From: Nonomuraea pusilla
GTDB taxonomy: Bacteria; Actinomycetota; Actinomycetes; Streptosporangiales; Streptosporangiaceae
NCBI RefSeq assembly: GCF_900109355.1
Contig: NZ_FOBF01000021.1
Location: 62,001 to 126,000, forward strand
Reading direction: 5' to 3'
Length of the DNA stretch: 64,000 bases
A program made the translations under genes and the position numbers. Below are positions 17,136 through 25,664 of the stretch, one piece after another (positions within the stretch are counted from its first letter, which is position 1; each line of letters opens with the position of its first letter). Below the pieces are notes generated by a model that did no database searches, was not told the origin of the DNA, and saw only the letters and a program-made list of their open reading frames with translations.

Positions 17136-17603
17136 ATGAACGTTCCCTTCCGGGTGGACAACTGCTCGATCGAGCGCACCCTGGACATCGTCGGGGAGAA
17201 GTGGACCTTCCTCGTGCTGCGCGAGGCGTTCAGTGGCGTCCGCAGGTTCGCCGACATGCAGGCCATGACCGGCGCCCCCAGGCAGGTGCTCAGCGCGCGC
17301 CTGGCCCGCCTGGTCGACGAGGGCCTGCTCCACAAGGCGCCCTACCGCGAGCCCGGCCAGCGGCAGCGCGACGAGTACCGGCTCACCGAGAAGGGCCGCG
17401 ACCTCTACCCGCTGCTGGTCGCGCTGATGCACTGGGGCGACAAGTACCTCGCGGGCGAGGACGGCCCGCCGGTCCTGCTGACCCACCGCGACTGCGGCGC
17501 CCTCGTCGAGCAGCACTTCCGCTGCGCCGACGGCCACGAGGTGAGCGGGCCGCGCGAGGTGACGGCCATCCCCGGCCCCGGCGCCCGCCGCCACACCGCC
17601 TGA
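17136..17603 (+). CDS. HxlR family transcriptional regulator
   Basis: 155 residues. The opening DNCSIERTLDIVGEKWTFLV contains the near-N-terminal Cys and the KW signature of HxlR regulators. The winged helix follows (RRFADMQAMTGAPRQVLSAR, LVDEGLLHKAPYREPG, RDEYRLTEKGRDLYPLL). The C-terminus has two further cysteines (HRDCGALVEQHFRCADGHE), which could form a metal or redox site. HxlR proteins act as dimers and often sense aldehydes or electrophiles. The ATG lies directly after a TATAAT box, implying a leaderless message and strong promoter. It faces the GNAT-TetR pair across a perfect dyad. Confidence 0.9.
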   Translation: MNVPFRVDNCSIERTLDIVGEKWTFLVLREAFSGVRRFADMQAMTGAPRQVLSARLARLVDEGLLHKAPYREPGQRQRDEYRLTEKGRDLYPLLVALMHWGDKYLAGEDGPPVLLTHRDCGALVEQHFRCADGHEVSGPREVTAIPGPGARRHTA

Positions 17604-17708
17604 CCCGCGACGCCACGACCCCTGATCGGCGGGCCTGGCGTGTGACGCCACGCCGCCTCCCGCGGGGCGCGTGAGGGAGCACCCTTCGCGCTGCCTACCC
17701 TTGGAGGC

Positions 17709-18578
17709 GTGTACCGGTTCCTGCTGACGCCCCGATGGCTGGCGCTCCACGTCGTGGTGCTGCTGGTCATCCCCTCCTTCGTGTTCCTGGGGCGCTGGCA
17801 GTTCGGCCGGTTCGAGGAGCGCTCGGCCAACAGCCACACGGTGACCGCCAACCTGGAGGCCCCGCCCGCCCCCCTGGAGCGGCTGGCCGCCCCCGGACAG
17901 CCCGTCCGCGAGGACGACCGGTTCAGGACCGTCACCGCCACCGGCACGTACGACGCCGCCCACACCCTCCTCGTACGCCGCCGCCCCCAGGAGGGACGCA
18001 ACGGCTTCTACGTCCTCACCCCGCTCGTGACGGGCGCCGGGCAGGCGGTCATCGTCAACAGGGGCTGGGTCCCGGCAGGGGCGTCGGCCGACGCCGCGCC
18101 GCAGGTGCCCGCCGCACCCACGGGGCAGGTCCGGGTCACCGGGCGGCTGCGTCCGAGCGAGACCGAGGAGTCGAGCGGCATCCGCGAGCGCCCCGGTCTG
18201 CCCGCGGGCCAGGTGCTCCTCATCGACGCCGCGAAGATCGGCAAGGCGATGCCGTACCGGCTGGTGGGCGGGTACGTGGAGCTCGTCCGGGAGGACCCCT
18301 CCCCCTCTCCCGCGCCCGCGCCGGTCCCCGAGCCGGACGTCGGCTCGGGCGGCGGGCTCAACCTCGCGTACGGCGTGCAGTGGTGGCTGTTCATCGGCAT
18401 CGCGATCGGCGGCTGGATCCTGCTCATCCGGCGCGAGGTGGCCGAGCGCAGGGCGGCAGGGGAACCCGGTGACGACGCCGAGGACGCCGAGGACGGCAAG
18501 AACGGCGAGGGCGGCGAGGGCGGACAGACCGGGGCCGGCGCGGGCGCGCCCAGGGAGGCCGGATCCCCCGCCAACTAG
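17709..18578 (+). CDS. SURF1 family cytochrome oxidase assembly protein
   Basis: 289 residues. SURF1 topology: one N-terminal membrane helix (LALHVVVLLVIPSFVFLGRW), an extracytoplasmic domain with the conserved GRWQFGRFEERSANS and VIVNRGWVPAG, and a second helix near residues 220-240 (YGVQWWLFIGIAIGGWILLI). SURF1 proteins help insert haem a into cytochrome c oxidase subunit I. The C-terminal 45 residues are acidic and Gly-rich, longer than usual and probably disordered. The GTG start follows a TACCCT hexamer (17695-17700) by 8 bp and fits a leaderless message. No cox gene is adjacent. The tyrosine phosphatase gene begins 9 bp downstream. Confidence 0.88.
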   Translation: MYRFLLTPRWLALHVVVLLVIPSFVFLGRWQFGRFEERSANSHTVTANLEAPPAPLERLAAPGQPVREDDRFRTVTATGTYDAAHTLLVRRRPQEGRNGFYVLTPLVTGAGQAVIVNRGWVPAGASADAAPQVPAAPTGQVRVTGRLRPSETEESSGIRERPGLPAGQVLLIDAAKIGKAMPYRLVGGYVELVREDPSPSPAPAPVPEPDVGSGGGLNLAYGVQWWLFIGIAIGGWILLIRREVAERRAAGEPGDDAEDAEDGKNGEGGEGGQTGAGAGAPREAGSPAN

Positions 18579-18587
18579 GGTGTGATC

Positions 18588-19331
18588 GTGATCCGCCACA
18601 TCGCGTTCGCCAACCTCTGCAATTTCCGTGACATAGGTGGATATGCCACGCAGGACGGCAGGACCGTCCGGTGGCAGCGGCTGTACCGCGCCGACTCCCT
18701 CGGCTGGCTGGCCGGAGCCGACCTGGAGACCTTCCGGGCCCTCGGTGTCCGCACCGTGATCGACCTGCGCCACCCGTACGAGGTGGAGCGGGCGGGCCGG
18801 GTGCCGGCGACCGAGGAGCTGGCCTACTGGAACCTGCCCATCGAGGGCAGGCCGTGGAACCGCGACGACTACAGCGAGGACCTGGGCATCGCCAGGTTCC
18901 TGGCCGACCGGTACCTGGAGCTGACCGAGGACGGCGTGGACAACCTGCGGATCGCCGTCGAGACGATCGCGGCGACCGGCGGCACCCCGGCCGTCGTGCA
19001 CTGCGCGGCGGGCAAGGACCGCACCGGCCTGCTCACCGCGCTGATCCTGTCGATGCTCGGCGTGGCCGAGGACGACATCGTCGCCGACTACGCGCTCACC
19101 GGCCTGGCCACGCAGCGCTTCCTCGACGGCTGGCGCAGGAGGAACCCGGGCAAGCCGCCGTGGCCGGGCTTCGGCCTGGCCCCGGCCGAGGCCATGCGGC
19201 TCCTCCTCGACGAGCTGGCCGGGCGGCACGGCTCGGTGGCGGCGTACGTGGCGGACGTGCTCGGCGTGGACGAGGACACCGTCGCCCTGCTGCGCGCGAC
19301 GCTGCTGACTGAACCGGCCCCCGAGGGGTAG
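18588..19331 (+). CDS. Tyrosine-protein phosphatase (DUF68/Y_phosphatase3 type)
   Basis: 247 residues. Begins with the family hallmark NLCNFRDIGGYATQDGRTVRW, then RADSLGWLAGADLE and VRTVIDLRHPYEVE, and has the P-loop HCAAGKDRTG with nucleophile Cys139 and Arg145. Enzymes of this type remove phosphate from tyrosine or phosphoinositides; MptpB of Mycobacterium is a relative. GTG 18588 is preferred over GTG 18582 because AGGG is better spaced. It lies 9 bp after the SURF1 stop and probably shares its transcript. It is cytosolic, with no signal peptide. Confidence 0.88.
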   Translation: MIRHIAFANLCNFRDIGGYATQDGRTVRWQRLYRADSLGWLAGADLETFRALGVRTVIDLRHPYEVERAGRVPATEELAYWNLPIEGRPWNRDDYSEDLGIARFLADRYLELTEDGVDNLRIAVETIAATGGTPAVVHCAAGKDRTGLLTALILSMLGVAEDDIVADYALTGLATQRFLDGWRRRNPGKPPWPGFGLAPAEAMRLLLDELAGRHGSVAAYVADVLGVDEDTVALLRATLLTEPAPEG

Positions 19332-19339
19332 AGGGCACC

Positions 19340-19378
19340 CGGATCCGCGCCGGAAGCGTGGACGCGGCCGCGGATCCG
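19340..19378. repeat. 10-bp inverted repeat after the phosphatase gene
   Basis: CGGATCCGCG (19340-19349) and CGCGGATCCG (19369-19378) with a 19-base loop. No T tract follows. It may be a terminator or transcript-stabilising hairpin. Confidence 0.55.
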
Positions 19379-19535
19379 CGTCATGACCCGGGATCGCCCA
19401 CCATCCCCCTCCCGGCGGTCCCGGGTCCGGCGTGACCCGCAGACGGGGGCGAAGACCGCGCGAAGCCGCACACGGATATCCAACGGATACGTCGCAGCTT
19501 GTTCGACGTTATGCCGTCGTCGTACGGTTACCTGC

Positions 19536-20732
19536 GTGACTACGCCGCTGCTCCCCGAACCCGAACCCCGGCGGCGCGACTACGTGATCATCTCTGCCGA
19601 TGATCACCTGATCGAGCCTCCGGACCTCTTCGAGGACCGGCTGCCGGAGAAGTACGCCGACGTCGCACCCAAGGTCGTGGAGACGGACGCCGGCCACCAG
19701 GTCTGGCGGTACGGCGGTGCCACCTACCCCTGCGCCGGCATGGACGTCGGCGCCGGCCTGCCGCGCGAGCAGCGGACCCTGGAGCCGGTCAGGTTCGAGA
19801 ACATGCGCCCCGGCTGCCACGACATCGAGGCACGCGTCAAGGACATGGACGTCGCGGGCATCTGGGCCGCGCTGTGCTTCCCCGGCATGCTGGCCGGGCA
19901 GTCCGGCATGCCGTTCGCGAGGACCCGCGACAAGGAGCTCGGCCTGGCCCTGGTCAAGGCGTGGAACGACTGGCACATCGAGGTCTGGGCGGGCACCTAC
20001 CCGGAGCGGATCATCGGCCTGCAGCTGCCCTGGCTGCCCGACCCGGACGTGGCGGCCAAGGAGATCCGCGCCAACGCCGCGCGCGGCTTCAAGGCCGTGG
20101 TGTTCCCCGAGTTCCCGACGCGGCTGCGGCTGCCGTCGATCCACTCGGGCCACTGGGACCCGTTCTTCGCCGCCTGCGAGGAGACCGGCACCGTCATCGC
20201 GCTGCACACCGGCGACGCGTCCTGGACGCCGGTGCCGTCACCCGACACGCCGATCGAGGCCATCACCACGCTGATGCCGACCACCGCGATGTTCGCCTGC
20301 GCCGACTGGCTCTGGTCGGGCGTGCCGCTGCGGTTCCCCGCGCTGCGCATCCTCATCGTCGAGGGCGGCGTGGGCTGGCTGCCGCTGCTCGCCGAGCGCG
20401 CCGACTACGCGCTCGACCACCCGGTGGCGGGCGAGGCGTCGTGGGACGGCGGGCTCAAGCCGAGCGAGGTGCTGCGCCGCAACTTCTTCTTCGGCACGCT
20501 CGACGACCACGCGCTGTCGGGGGTGCGGCTCGCGGTCGGCCTCGACCACGTGCTGCAGGAGAGCGGCTACCCGCACTCCGACTCCACCTGGCCCGACACC
20601 CAGAAGGCGGTGGCCAGGAACCTGGGCACGCTGCCGCCCGCCGACCTCGCCAGGGTCGCGTACGGCAACGCGGCCCGCCTGTTCGGGCATCCGCTGCCGT
20701 CGCGCGCCTGGCTCCGGATGGAGGAGATCTAG
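19536..20732 (+). CDS. Amidohydrolase (metal-dependent, amidohydrolase-2 family)
   Basis: 398 residues. The N-terminal metal motif is ISADDHLIEPPDLFEDRLPE (D-x-H form), followed by DIEARVKDMDVAGIWAALCF, a central HTGDASW (conserved His), ILIVEGGVGWLPLL and the late Asp region VGLDHVLQESGYPHSDSTWP. This is the ACMSD / amidohydrolase-2 group, which decarboxylates or hydrolyses aromatic and related acids using one or two metal ions. The substrate is unknown. GTG 19536 is chosen because the conserved motif starts 20 residues later and a TACGGT hexamer (19522-19527) ends 8 bp before it, fitting a leaderless message. It overlaps the convergent DUF1232 gene by 4 bp. Confidence 0.85.
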   Translation: MTTPLLPEPEPRRRDYVIISADDHLIEPPDLFEDRLPEKYADVAPKVVETDAGHQVWRYGGATYPCAGMDVGAGLPREQRTLEPVRFENMRPGCHDIEARVKDMDVAGIWAALCFPGMLAGQSGMPFARTRDKELGLALVKAWNDWHIEVWAGTYPERIIGLQLPWLPDPDVAAKEIRANAARGFKAVVFPEFPTRLRLPSIHSGHWDPFFAACEETGTVIALHTGDASWTPVPSPDTPIEAITTLMPTTAMFACADWLWSGVPLRFPALRILIVEGGVGWLPLLAERADYALDHPVAGEASWDGGLKPSEVLRRNFFFGTLDDHALSGVRLAVGLDHVLQESGYPHSDSTWPDTQKAVARNLGTLPPADLARVAYGNAARLFGHPLPSRAWLRMEEI

Positions 20733-21082
20733 GGGGTCCGGCCTTCCACCCTGCCCTGGATGACCGCGCGCTCGTGCTCGACGTAGCGTCCGCTCTCGCC
20801 GAGCAGCGACGCGATCAGCCAGAGGAACACGCCGAAGTCGTCGGCGACCCCGATGAGCATGAGGAAGTCGGGGACGACGTCGATCGGCGAGAGGATGTAG
20901 ACCACGCCGAGGCCCAGCAGGGCCAGCTTCCCCTTGCCCATGCCGGCGTACTCGCCGCGCATGACCGCGCGTACCAGGCGGGGGATGGCCCTGACCCTGG
21001 TCATGAGGGCCGGCGAGCCCGGCTTGGTCACCTCACGGTACGTCCGCCACGCCGCCGCTGCCCGTGCTGACTTCGCCATCAT
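20729..21082 (-). CDS. DUF1232 (YkvA-like) membrane protein
   Basis: 117 residues. TAGGAGG lies 6 bp ahead of ATG 21082. The core GKGKLALLGLGVVYILSPIDVVPDFLMLIGVADDFGVFLWL is hydrophobic and contains the YxLSPIDxxPDF signature of DUF1232. Two membrane-embedded helices with this signature are expected. The function is unknown in all family members I know of. Its stop overlaps the stop of the amidohydrolase by 4 bp in convergent orientation. It lies in the same direction as the amidase cluster to its right but is upstream-independent, having its own ribosome-binding site. Confidence 0.85.
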   Translation of the reverse strand: MMAKSARAAAAWRTYREVTKPGSPALMTRVRAIPRLVRAVMRGEYAGMGKGKLALLGLGVVYILSPIDVVPDFLMLIGVADDFGVFLWLIASLLGESGRYVEHERAVIQGRVEGRTP

Positions 21083-21150
21083 GCGGAACCTCCTACCCCC
21101 GGCTTCTCACGACATAACGCGTTGGCCGGAGGGGATGGTTCCCGCGCAGG

Positions 21151-22590
21151 TCAGCGGGGCATGGCGGCGTGCTCGAACGGCGCGGCCCGCTCGATCTGGG
21201 CGGCGACCCTGACGAGCACGTCCTCCCTGCCGGGCGCCGCCACGAGCTGGACGCCCACGGGCAGGCCCGACGCGGTGCGGTGCAGCGGCAGCGAGACGGC
21301 GGGCTGGCCGGAGGCGTTGACCGGCGAGGTGAACGCGAGGACGGGCGCCGACCTGGCGAACCCGGTGGCCGGGTCGTCGGGCGGGATCCAGCCGAGCGGG
21401 AACGGCGCCGTGCCTGCCGACGGCATCAGCAGCAGGTCGTGCCCGTCCCGCCACCAGGAGACCAGGCGGCGGCGGAAGGCGTCGATCCACTGCGCGGCCA
21501 GGATGTGGTCGGCGGCGCTCCTGGCGCGCCCGGCCGCGACCATCGCCTGGTTGCGCGGCTCCAGTTCCTCCATCTCGACGGGACGCCCGCGCAGCCGGCC
21601 GATCGCCTCCACCTGGGCGGCGATGTTGTCAGAGACGATGACCCCGAAATGATGCGGAAAATCGGGATCCGCGAGGGCGGGCGGGCCGCCCGGCGCGACG
21701 TCGTGCCCGAGCGATTCGAGCAGCGCCGCCGCCCGCAGCACCGCCTGGGCCGGCTCCGGCTCCCCGGGCACCCCCTCGCGCGGATGCCGCGTCACGAACC
21801 CGACCCGCAGCCGACCCGGCTCCCTGCCCACCTCGGCCGCGAGCGGCCCCGGCAGCGGCGGCGCCGCGTACGGGTCGCCCGGCTCGAACCCCGCGACCAC
21901 GTCGAGCGCCGCCGCCGTGTCGCGTACCGTCCTCGTCACGAACCCCGGGCAGGACAGGCCGTTCCACCCCTCCCCCGCGTTCGGCCCGAGGCTCAGCCTG
22001 CCGCGCGACGGCTTGAGCCCCACCAGCCCGCAGAACGACGCCGGCACCCGGATCGACCCGCCGCCGTCGCTGGCCGTGGCCAGGGCCGTCATCCCGGCCG
22101 CCACGGCCGCCGCCGAGCCTCCGCTCGACCCTCCCGCCGAGTACCGCGGGTCGTACGGGTTGCGCGTCGGCCCGAACGCGGTGGGCTCGGTCGTGATCGT
22201 GCTGCCGAACTCCGGCGTGTTCGTCCTGCCCAGGATGACGAACCCGGCCGCGCGCAGCCGCCGCACCCCGTAACCGTCCTCCTCGACGGGGATGCCCTCG
22301 CGCACCCGCGAGCCCGCGTGGTACGGCTCCCCCGCCTGCCGCCAGCCGAGGTCCTTCAGCAGGATCGGCACCCCGCGGAACGGCGCGTCCGCACGCCCGT
22401 CACGGGCCCTTCCGAGCGCGCGGGCCTCGTCGAGCGCCCGCTCGAAACGCCGGTGGACCACCGCGTTCAGCCCGCCGTCGCGCTCCTCGACCGCGGCGAT
22501 CGCCGCCTCCACCAGCTCCAGCGGCGAGACCTGCCCGTCCCTGACGGCCCGCGCCTGCCCGGTCGCGTCCAGCCCCAGCACGGCGTCCAT
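21151..22590 (-). CDS. Amidase signature family hydrolase
   Basis: 479 residues. The Ser-cisSer-Lys triad is visible: Lys in VPILLKDLGW, the Gly/Ser-rich YSAGGSSGGSAAAVAAG with the cis-Ser, and the nucleophile Ser in SDGGGSIRVPASFCGLVGLK. AS-family enzymes hydrolyse linear amides; GatA is a relative but lacks nothing here that would exclude a catabolic role, and no gatB/gatC is nearby. GGGAGGG lies 6 bp upstream of ATG 22590. It follows the LLM oxidoreductase gene by 15 bp and is very likely in one operon with it, so an oxidation plus amide hydrolysis pathway is a reasonable inference. Confidence 0.9.
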   Translation of the reverse strand: MDAVLGLDATGQARAVRDGQVSPLELVEAAIAAVEERDGGLNAVVHRRFERALDEARALGRARDGRADAPFRGVPILLKDLGWRQAGEPYHAGSRVREGIPVEEDGYGVRRLRAAGFVILGRTNTPEFGSTITTEPTAFGPTRNPYDPRYSAGGSSGGSAAAVAAGMTALATASDGGGSIRVPASFCGLVGLKPSRGRLSLGPNAGEGWNGLSCPGFVTRTVRDTAAALDVVAGFEPGDPYAAPPLPGPLAAEVGREPGRLRVGFVTRHPREGVPGEPEPAQAVLRAAALLESLGHDVAPGGPPALADPDFPHHFGVIVSDNIAAQVEAIGRLRGRPVEMEELEPRNQAMVAAGRARSAADHILAAQWIDAFRRRLVSWWRDGHDLLLMPSAGTAPFPLGWIPPDDPATGFARSAPVLAFTSPVNASGQPAVSLPLHRTASGLPVGVQLVAAPGREDVLVRVAAQIERAAPFEHAAMPR

Positions 22591-22605
22591 CGCCGGCCCT
22601 CCCCG

Positions 22606-23565
22606 TCAGGCCTCGGGAGCCAGGTCGCGTACGGCCTGGTCGATCGGCACGTCGCCGCCCGGGATGGGGGCGAGCACCGGGGTGGTGAGGCCGCCCGCCA
22701 CGTACTCGCGGATCCTGGCCCGGCAGGTGGCCGCGTCGCCGTGGACGACGAGGGCGTCCACCACCTCGTCGGGGATGGCCTTGACCGCGGCCCGCCGGTC
22801 GCCCGCCGCCCACGCCTCGTGCATCGGGCGCAGCGCCTCGCCCCGGCCGAGCCAGTCGTGGAAGGCGGCGTACACGGGGACCGTCAGGTACGCGGCGAGC
22901 ATCCGCCTGGCCGTCTCCCGTACCAGGGCGGCGTCCTCGCTGACGCAGACGAACAGCCGGGCGATCAGCTCGGTGTCCTGACCGATCTCGGCCCGCACCG
23001 TGCGGACGTCCTCGGGCGAGAGCCAGTTCGTGATCGCGCCGTCGGCCTCCTCGGCGGCCAGGCGCAGCATGCGCGGACGCAGCGCGGCCAGCACGATCCT
23101 CGGCGCGACCCGTGGCGCCCGCTCCAGCTTGAACCCCTGGACCTCGAACGTCTCGTACCGCTCGGAGACCTTCTCCCCCGCCAGCGCCCTGCGCAAGAAG
23201 CGCAGCGTGTCGCGGGTGCGCGCGTACGGCTTGGCGAAGTGGCCGGCGTTCCAGCGTTCGACGATGGCGGGCGAGGACGCGCCGATGCCCAGCACGAACC
23301 GTCCGGGCGCGAGGTCGGCCAGCGTGGCGGCCGACATGGCGAGCAGCCCGGGCCCGCGCGTGGAGACGGGCACGATGGCGGTGCCCAGCCGCACGCCCGG
23401 CGCCCATTCGGCCGCGAGGGCGAGCGGCACGAAGCCGTCGGCGCCGTTGACCTCGGCGGACCACACGTCGGTGTAGCCGAGTCCGGGGAGTTCGGCGATC
23501 AGGTCGCGGGACTCGGCCGGCGAGCGGTCGGAGAAGGGGATGGTCATGCCCCAGTTCTGCGTCAT
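22606..23565 (-). CDS. LLM class F420-dependent oxidoreductase
   Basis: 319 residues. Luciferase-like TIM barrel: ELPGLGYTDVWSAEVNGADGF, VRLGTAIVPVSTRGPGLLAM, LAPGRFVLGIGASSPAIVERW and AEEADGAITNWLSPEDV are typical of F420-dependent members such as the mycobacterial 'TIGR03617/03619' types. Cofactor identity is inferred, not seen. GGAGG lies a few bases before ATG 23565. It heads an operon with the amidase and has a palindromic operator 35 bp upstream, next to the TetR gene, so induction by the amidase/oxidoreductase substrate is likely. Confidence 0.88.
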   Translation of the reverse strand: MTQNWGMTIPFSDRSPAESRDLIAELPGLGYTDVWSAEVNGADGFVPLALAAEWAPGVRLGTAIVPVSTRGPGLLAMSAATLADLAPGRFVLGIGASSPAIVERWNAGHFAKPYARTRDTLRFLRRALAGEKVSERYETFEVQGFKLERAPRVAPRIVLAALRPRMLRLAAEEADGAITNWLSPEDVRTVRAEIGQDTELIARLFVCVSEDAALVRETARRMLAAYLTVPVYAAFHDWLGRGEALRPMHEAWAAGDRRAAVKAIPDEVVDALVVHGDAATCRARIREYVAGGLTTPVLAPIPGGDVPIDQAVRDLAPEA

Positions 23566-23599
23566 CCTCGGGCCTCCAGGATCGGCGTCGATGACGTGA

Positions 23600-23621
23600 C
23601 CATACCAACCGGACGGTATGG
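23600..23621. promoter_or_regulatory. TetR-type operator palindrome
   Basis: CCATACC (23600-23606) and GGTATGG (23615-23621) form a perfect 7-bp inverted repeat with an 8-base spacer, between the TetR stop and the LLM oxidoreductase start. Similar ACCGGACGGTAT-like sites are common TetR operators in actinobacteria. Confidence 0.75.
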
Positions 23622-23638
23622 CTCGGCAGAGGCGCCGC

Positions 23639-24316
23639 TCACGCCCGCAGCTCGTGGACGGCCGCGATGAAGTCCTTGGTGATCCCCCGCAGGCCCGGCA
23701 GGTGCGACAGCCCCACGAGCCGGTCCACCAGCGGCACCGTCACCTCGATCAGCCGGTACGTGCGCGCGCACCCGGGCGAGGTGTCGTGCACCCAGAACAG
23801 CACCATGCCCATCGACAGCAGCCACAGCAGCTCGGGCAGTTCCCCGCGCAACTCGGCGTTCATCCGGTCCTTCGCCCCCTCGACCACCTGCCGGTAGATG
23901 GCGATGGACGCCTCCCTCGCGGGCGACGACTGGGCGCTGAACGGGCTGAGCGGGTTGGTCGGCTCGGCCGCGTGCTTGAAGAACTTCACCGCGAACTCGT
24001 GGTACGGCTCCGAGACCCGCACCCACTCGCGCAGCACCCCGCTCAGCCTGGCCGCGAACGCGTCCTCCCCGGCCAGCAACTCCCTGCAGGCGGCCTCGTG
24101 CTCGGCCTGCGCCCGGTCGTAGTACGCCTGGATCAACGCCTCCTTGCCGTCGAAGTAGTAGTAGGCGTTCCCGACGGACACCCCCGCCTCGGCCGCGATG
24201 GCGCGCATGGTGGTGGCTTCGAAGCCGCGCTCCCTGAACAGGCGCAACGCCGTCTCGACGATGACCTCTCGGGTGCTCTCCGATCCTCGGTTTCGGGCTT
24301 CGGACACGTTCGTCAC
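23639..24316 (-). CDS. TetR family transcriptional regulator
   Basis: 225 residues. Helix-turn-helix region: REVIVETALRLFRERGFEAT, then IAAEAGVSVGNAYYYFDGKE. The C-terminal ligand domain (about 80-225) contains several aromatic residues (FWVHDTSPGCARTYRLIE). It lies immediately upstream of, and in the same direction as, the LLM oxidoreductase-amidase genes, and a perfect palindrome sits in the 73-bp gap between it and them. It is the most likely repressor of that operon. ATG 24316 (MTNVSEARNRG) is the first start in the frame. Confidence 0.9.
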   Translation of the reverse strand: MTNVSEARNRGSESTREVIVETALRLFRERGFEATTMRAIAAEAGVSVGNAYYYFDGKEALIQAYYDRAQAEHEAACRELLAGEDAFAARLSGVLREWVRVSEPYHEFAVKFFKHAAEPTNPLSPFSAQSSPAREASIAIYRQVVEGAKDRMNAELRGELPELLWLLSMGMVLFWVHDTSPGCARTYRLIEVTVPLVDRLVGLSHLPGLRGITKDFIAAVHELRA

Positions 24317-24463
24317 TTTACGGCTTGATGCCCGGTTAGGTCATGAAGGCTCACGGTGATCGCCGACACAGAGCAAAGATACTTCTGCGACAGGGGTTAT
24401 CAGCGGTGAATGGTGGGATTGTCGTTTCAGGCGGAAGGGCTATTTCCGCGAAAAGGCATCGAC

Positions 24464-25651
24464 ATGTGGATACGTGGAACACTGCGGCTTGTCACAGTCG
24501 CACTCCTCGACATTGAGATCTCCATAATCGCGCTGGCGTCCGCCGCCTCCGCCGCTCCCACGCCACCCGACGGCGGGACAGCGCGGACGCCACCACCCGT
24601 CATCCGCACCCACGACCCCGGCGAGCCCGCGTACGGGCCCTGGTGGTACGCGGACATCGAGCACCCGGGCGGCGACACCGCCGCCCAGATGGGAGACGTC
24701 CTCACGCGGACCGAGCGGGCCTACGAGCGCTACCTGACGGACTGGGGCCCCTACAACTGGCCCCAGCCGCTCCCCTGGCGCTCCCGGGCCCTCGACGACG
24801 CGTTCAGAGACGCGTGGGCGCCACGGCAGGACGCCGTGGGCAGCGCGCGTCACAGCACCGGCGAACAGGCCAGGGCCTCAGCGAGGGCTCTGACACAGGT
24901 GAACGCCGCCGCGGGCGAGGGGAAGCGTACCGCGGCGACCGCCACCGGGTCGGGCATTACCGAGGCACGGCGCGTCGGCGTCGCCGTGGTGAGGAGCCGT
25001 CCCGTCGCCCCGGCCGGGGCGGGCGTCGCCCGCAAGGTCCAGGCGGACGTGGCCGCCCGGACGAAGGCGGAGGCCCGCAAGGCCCAGGCGGACGTGGCCG
25101 CCCGAGCCAGGACGCAGGCCCGCAAGGGCCAGACCGGCCTCGCCGGCCAGGCGAAGGCCGAAGCGCGCAAGGGCCAGGCCGGCCTCGCCGGCCAGGCGAG
25201 GGCGGAGGCCCGCAAGGGGCAGGTGAACCTGCGGCAGGCCATGCCGCGCCAGGCGACCCTGCACCTGACGCACACCATCGCGAGCACCTGGCTCAAGCGG
25301 GCGGGCCTGCGGATGAAGTCGTCGGGGAACTGCACGAGCCGGCACGTCGGCACCTGCACGTCCCTGGACTCCGTCCGCACGAGCACCGTCGCGCGGGTCA
25401 TCCAGCTCAAGCGGGCCAGCGGCTGCCCGGTGCTGGTCACCGGCGGCACGGAGACCGGCCACGCGCCCGGGCACTTCAGCCACGGCAACGGCTACAAGCT
25501 GGACATCACACACAACCCATGCATCGACCGCTACATCACGAAAAATCACGCAACAGCGGGAACTCGGAGTGACGGAGCCCGGCTCTACCGCTCACGCAAC
25601 GGCACCGTCTTCGCCGACGAGATCGACCACTGGGACATCCTGTTCCGCTGA
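24464..25651 (+). CDS. Secreted LAS/M15-like metallopeptidase-fold protein with repeat stalk
   Basis: 395 residues. AAAGG lies 7 bp before ATG 24464. The first 31 residues look like a signal peptide (cleavage near ASAASAA), though its hydrophobic core unusually contains Asp and Glu. Residues about 190-265 are five copies of a 15-residue Ala/Lys/Gln-rich repeat. The C-terminal 130 residues carry LAS-type motifs: GHFSHGNGYKLDI (H-x6-D) and ADEIDHWDILF (ExxHW-like), as in M15/VanY-type peptidoglycan peptidases, plus cysteines (GNCTSRHVGTCTS, SGCPVLV, NPCID) that could pair outside the cell. A zinc-dependent cell-wall peptidase role is inferred. It could instead be an inactive binding protein. 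Confidence 0.7.
   Translation: MWIRGTLRLVTVALLDIEISIIALASAASAAPTPPDGGTARTPPPVIRTHDPGEPAYGPWWYADIEHPGGDTAAQMGDVLTRTERAYERYLTDWGPYNWPQPLPWRSRALDDAFRDAWAPRQDAVGSARHSTGEQARASARALTQVNAAAGEGKRTAATATGSGITEARRVGVAVVRSRPVAPAGAGVARKVQADVAARTKAEARKAQADVAARARTQARKGQTGLAGQAKAEARKGQAGLAGQARAEARKGQVNLRQAMPRQATLHLTHTIASTWLKRAGLRMKSSGNCTSRHVGTCTSLDSVRTSTVARVIQLKRASGCPVLVTGGTETGHAPGHFSHGNGYKLDITHNPCIDRYITKNHATAGTRSDGARLYRSRNGTVFADEIDHWDILFR
25028..25252 (+). repeat. In-frame 45-bp (15-residue) tandem repeat, five copies
   Basis: Units begin with GCCCGCAAG at 25028, 25073 and every 45 bp after; the last unit is diverged. Encoded units read ARKVQADVAARTKAE, ARKAQADVAARARTQ, ARKGQTGLAGQAKAE, ARKGQAGLAGQARAE and a diverged fifth. 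The third and fourth are nearly identical in DNA, suggesting recent duplication. Confidence 0.9.
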
Positions 25652-25664
25652 CCTCTCCGCTCCG

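Noticed and set aside
25028..25252. Regular 45-bp repeats as a CRISPR array
   Set aside because: The repeats are contiguous, in frame and have no unique spacers. They encode a protein stalk.
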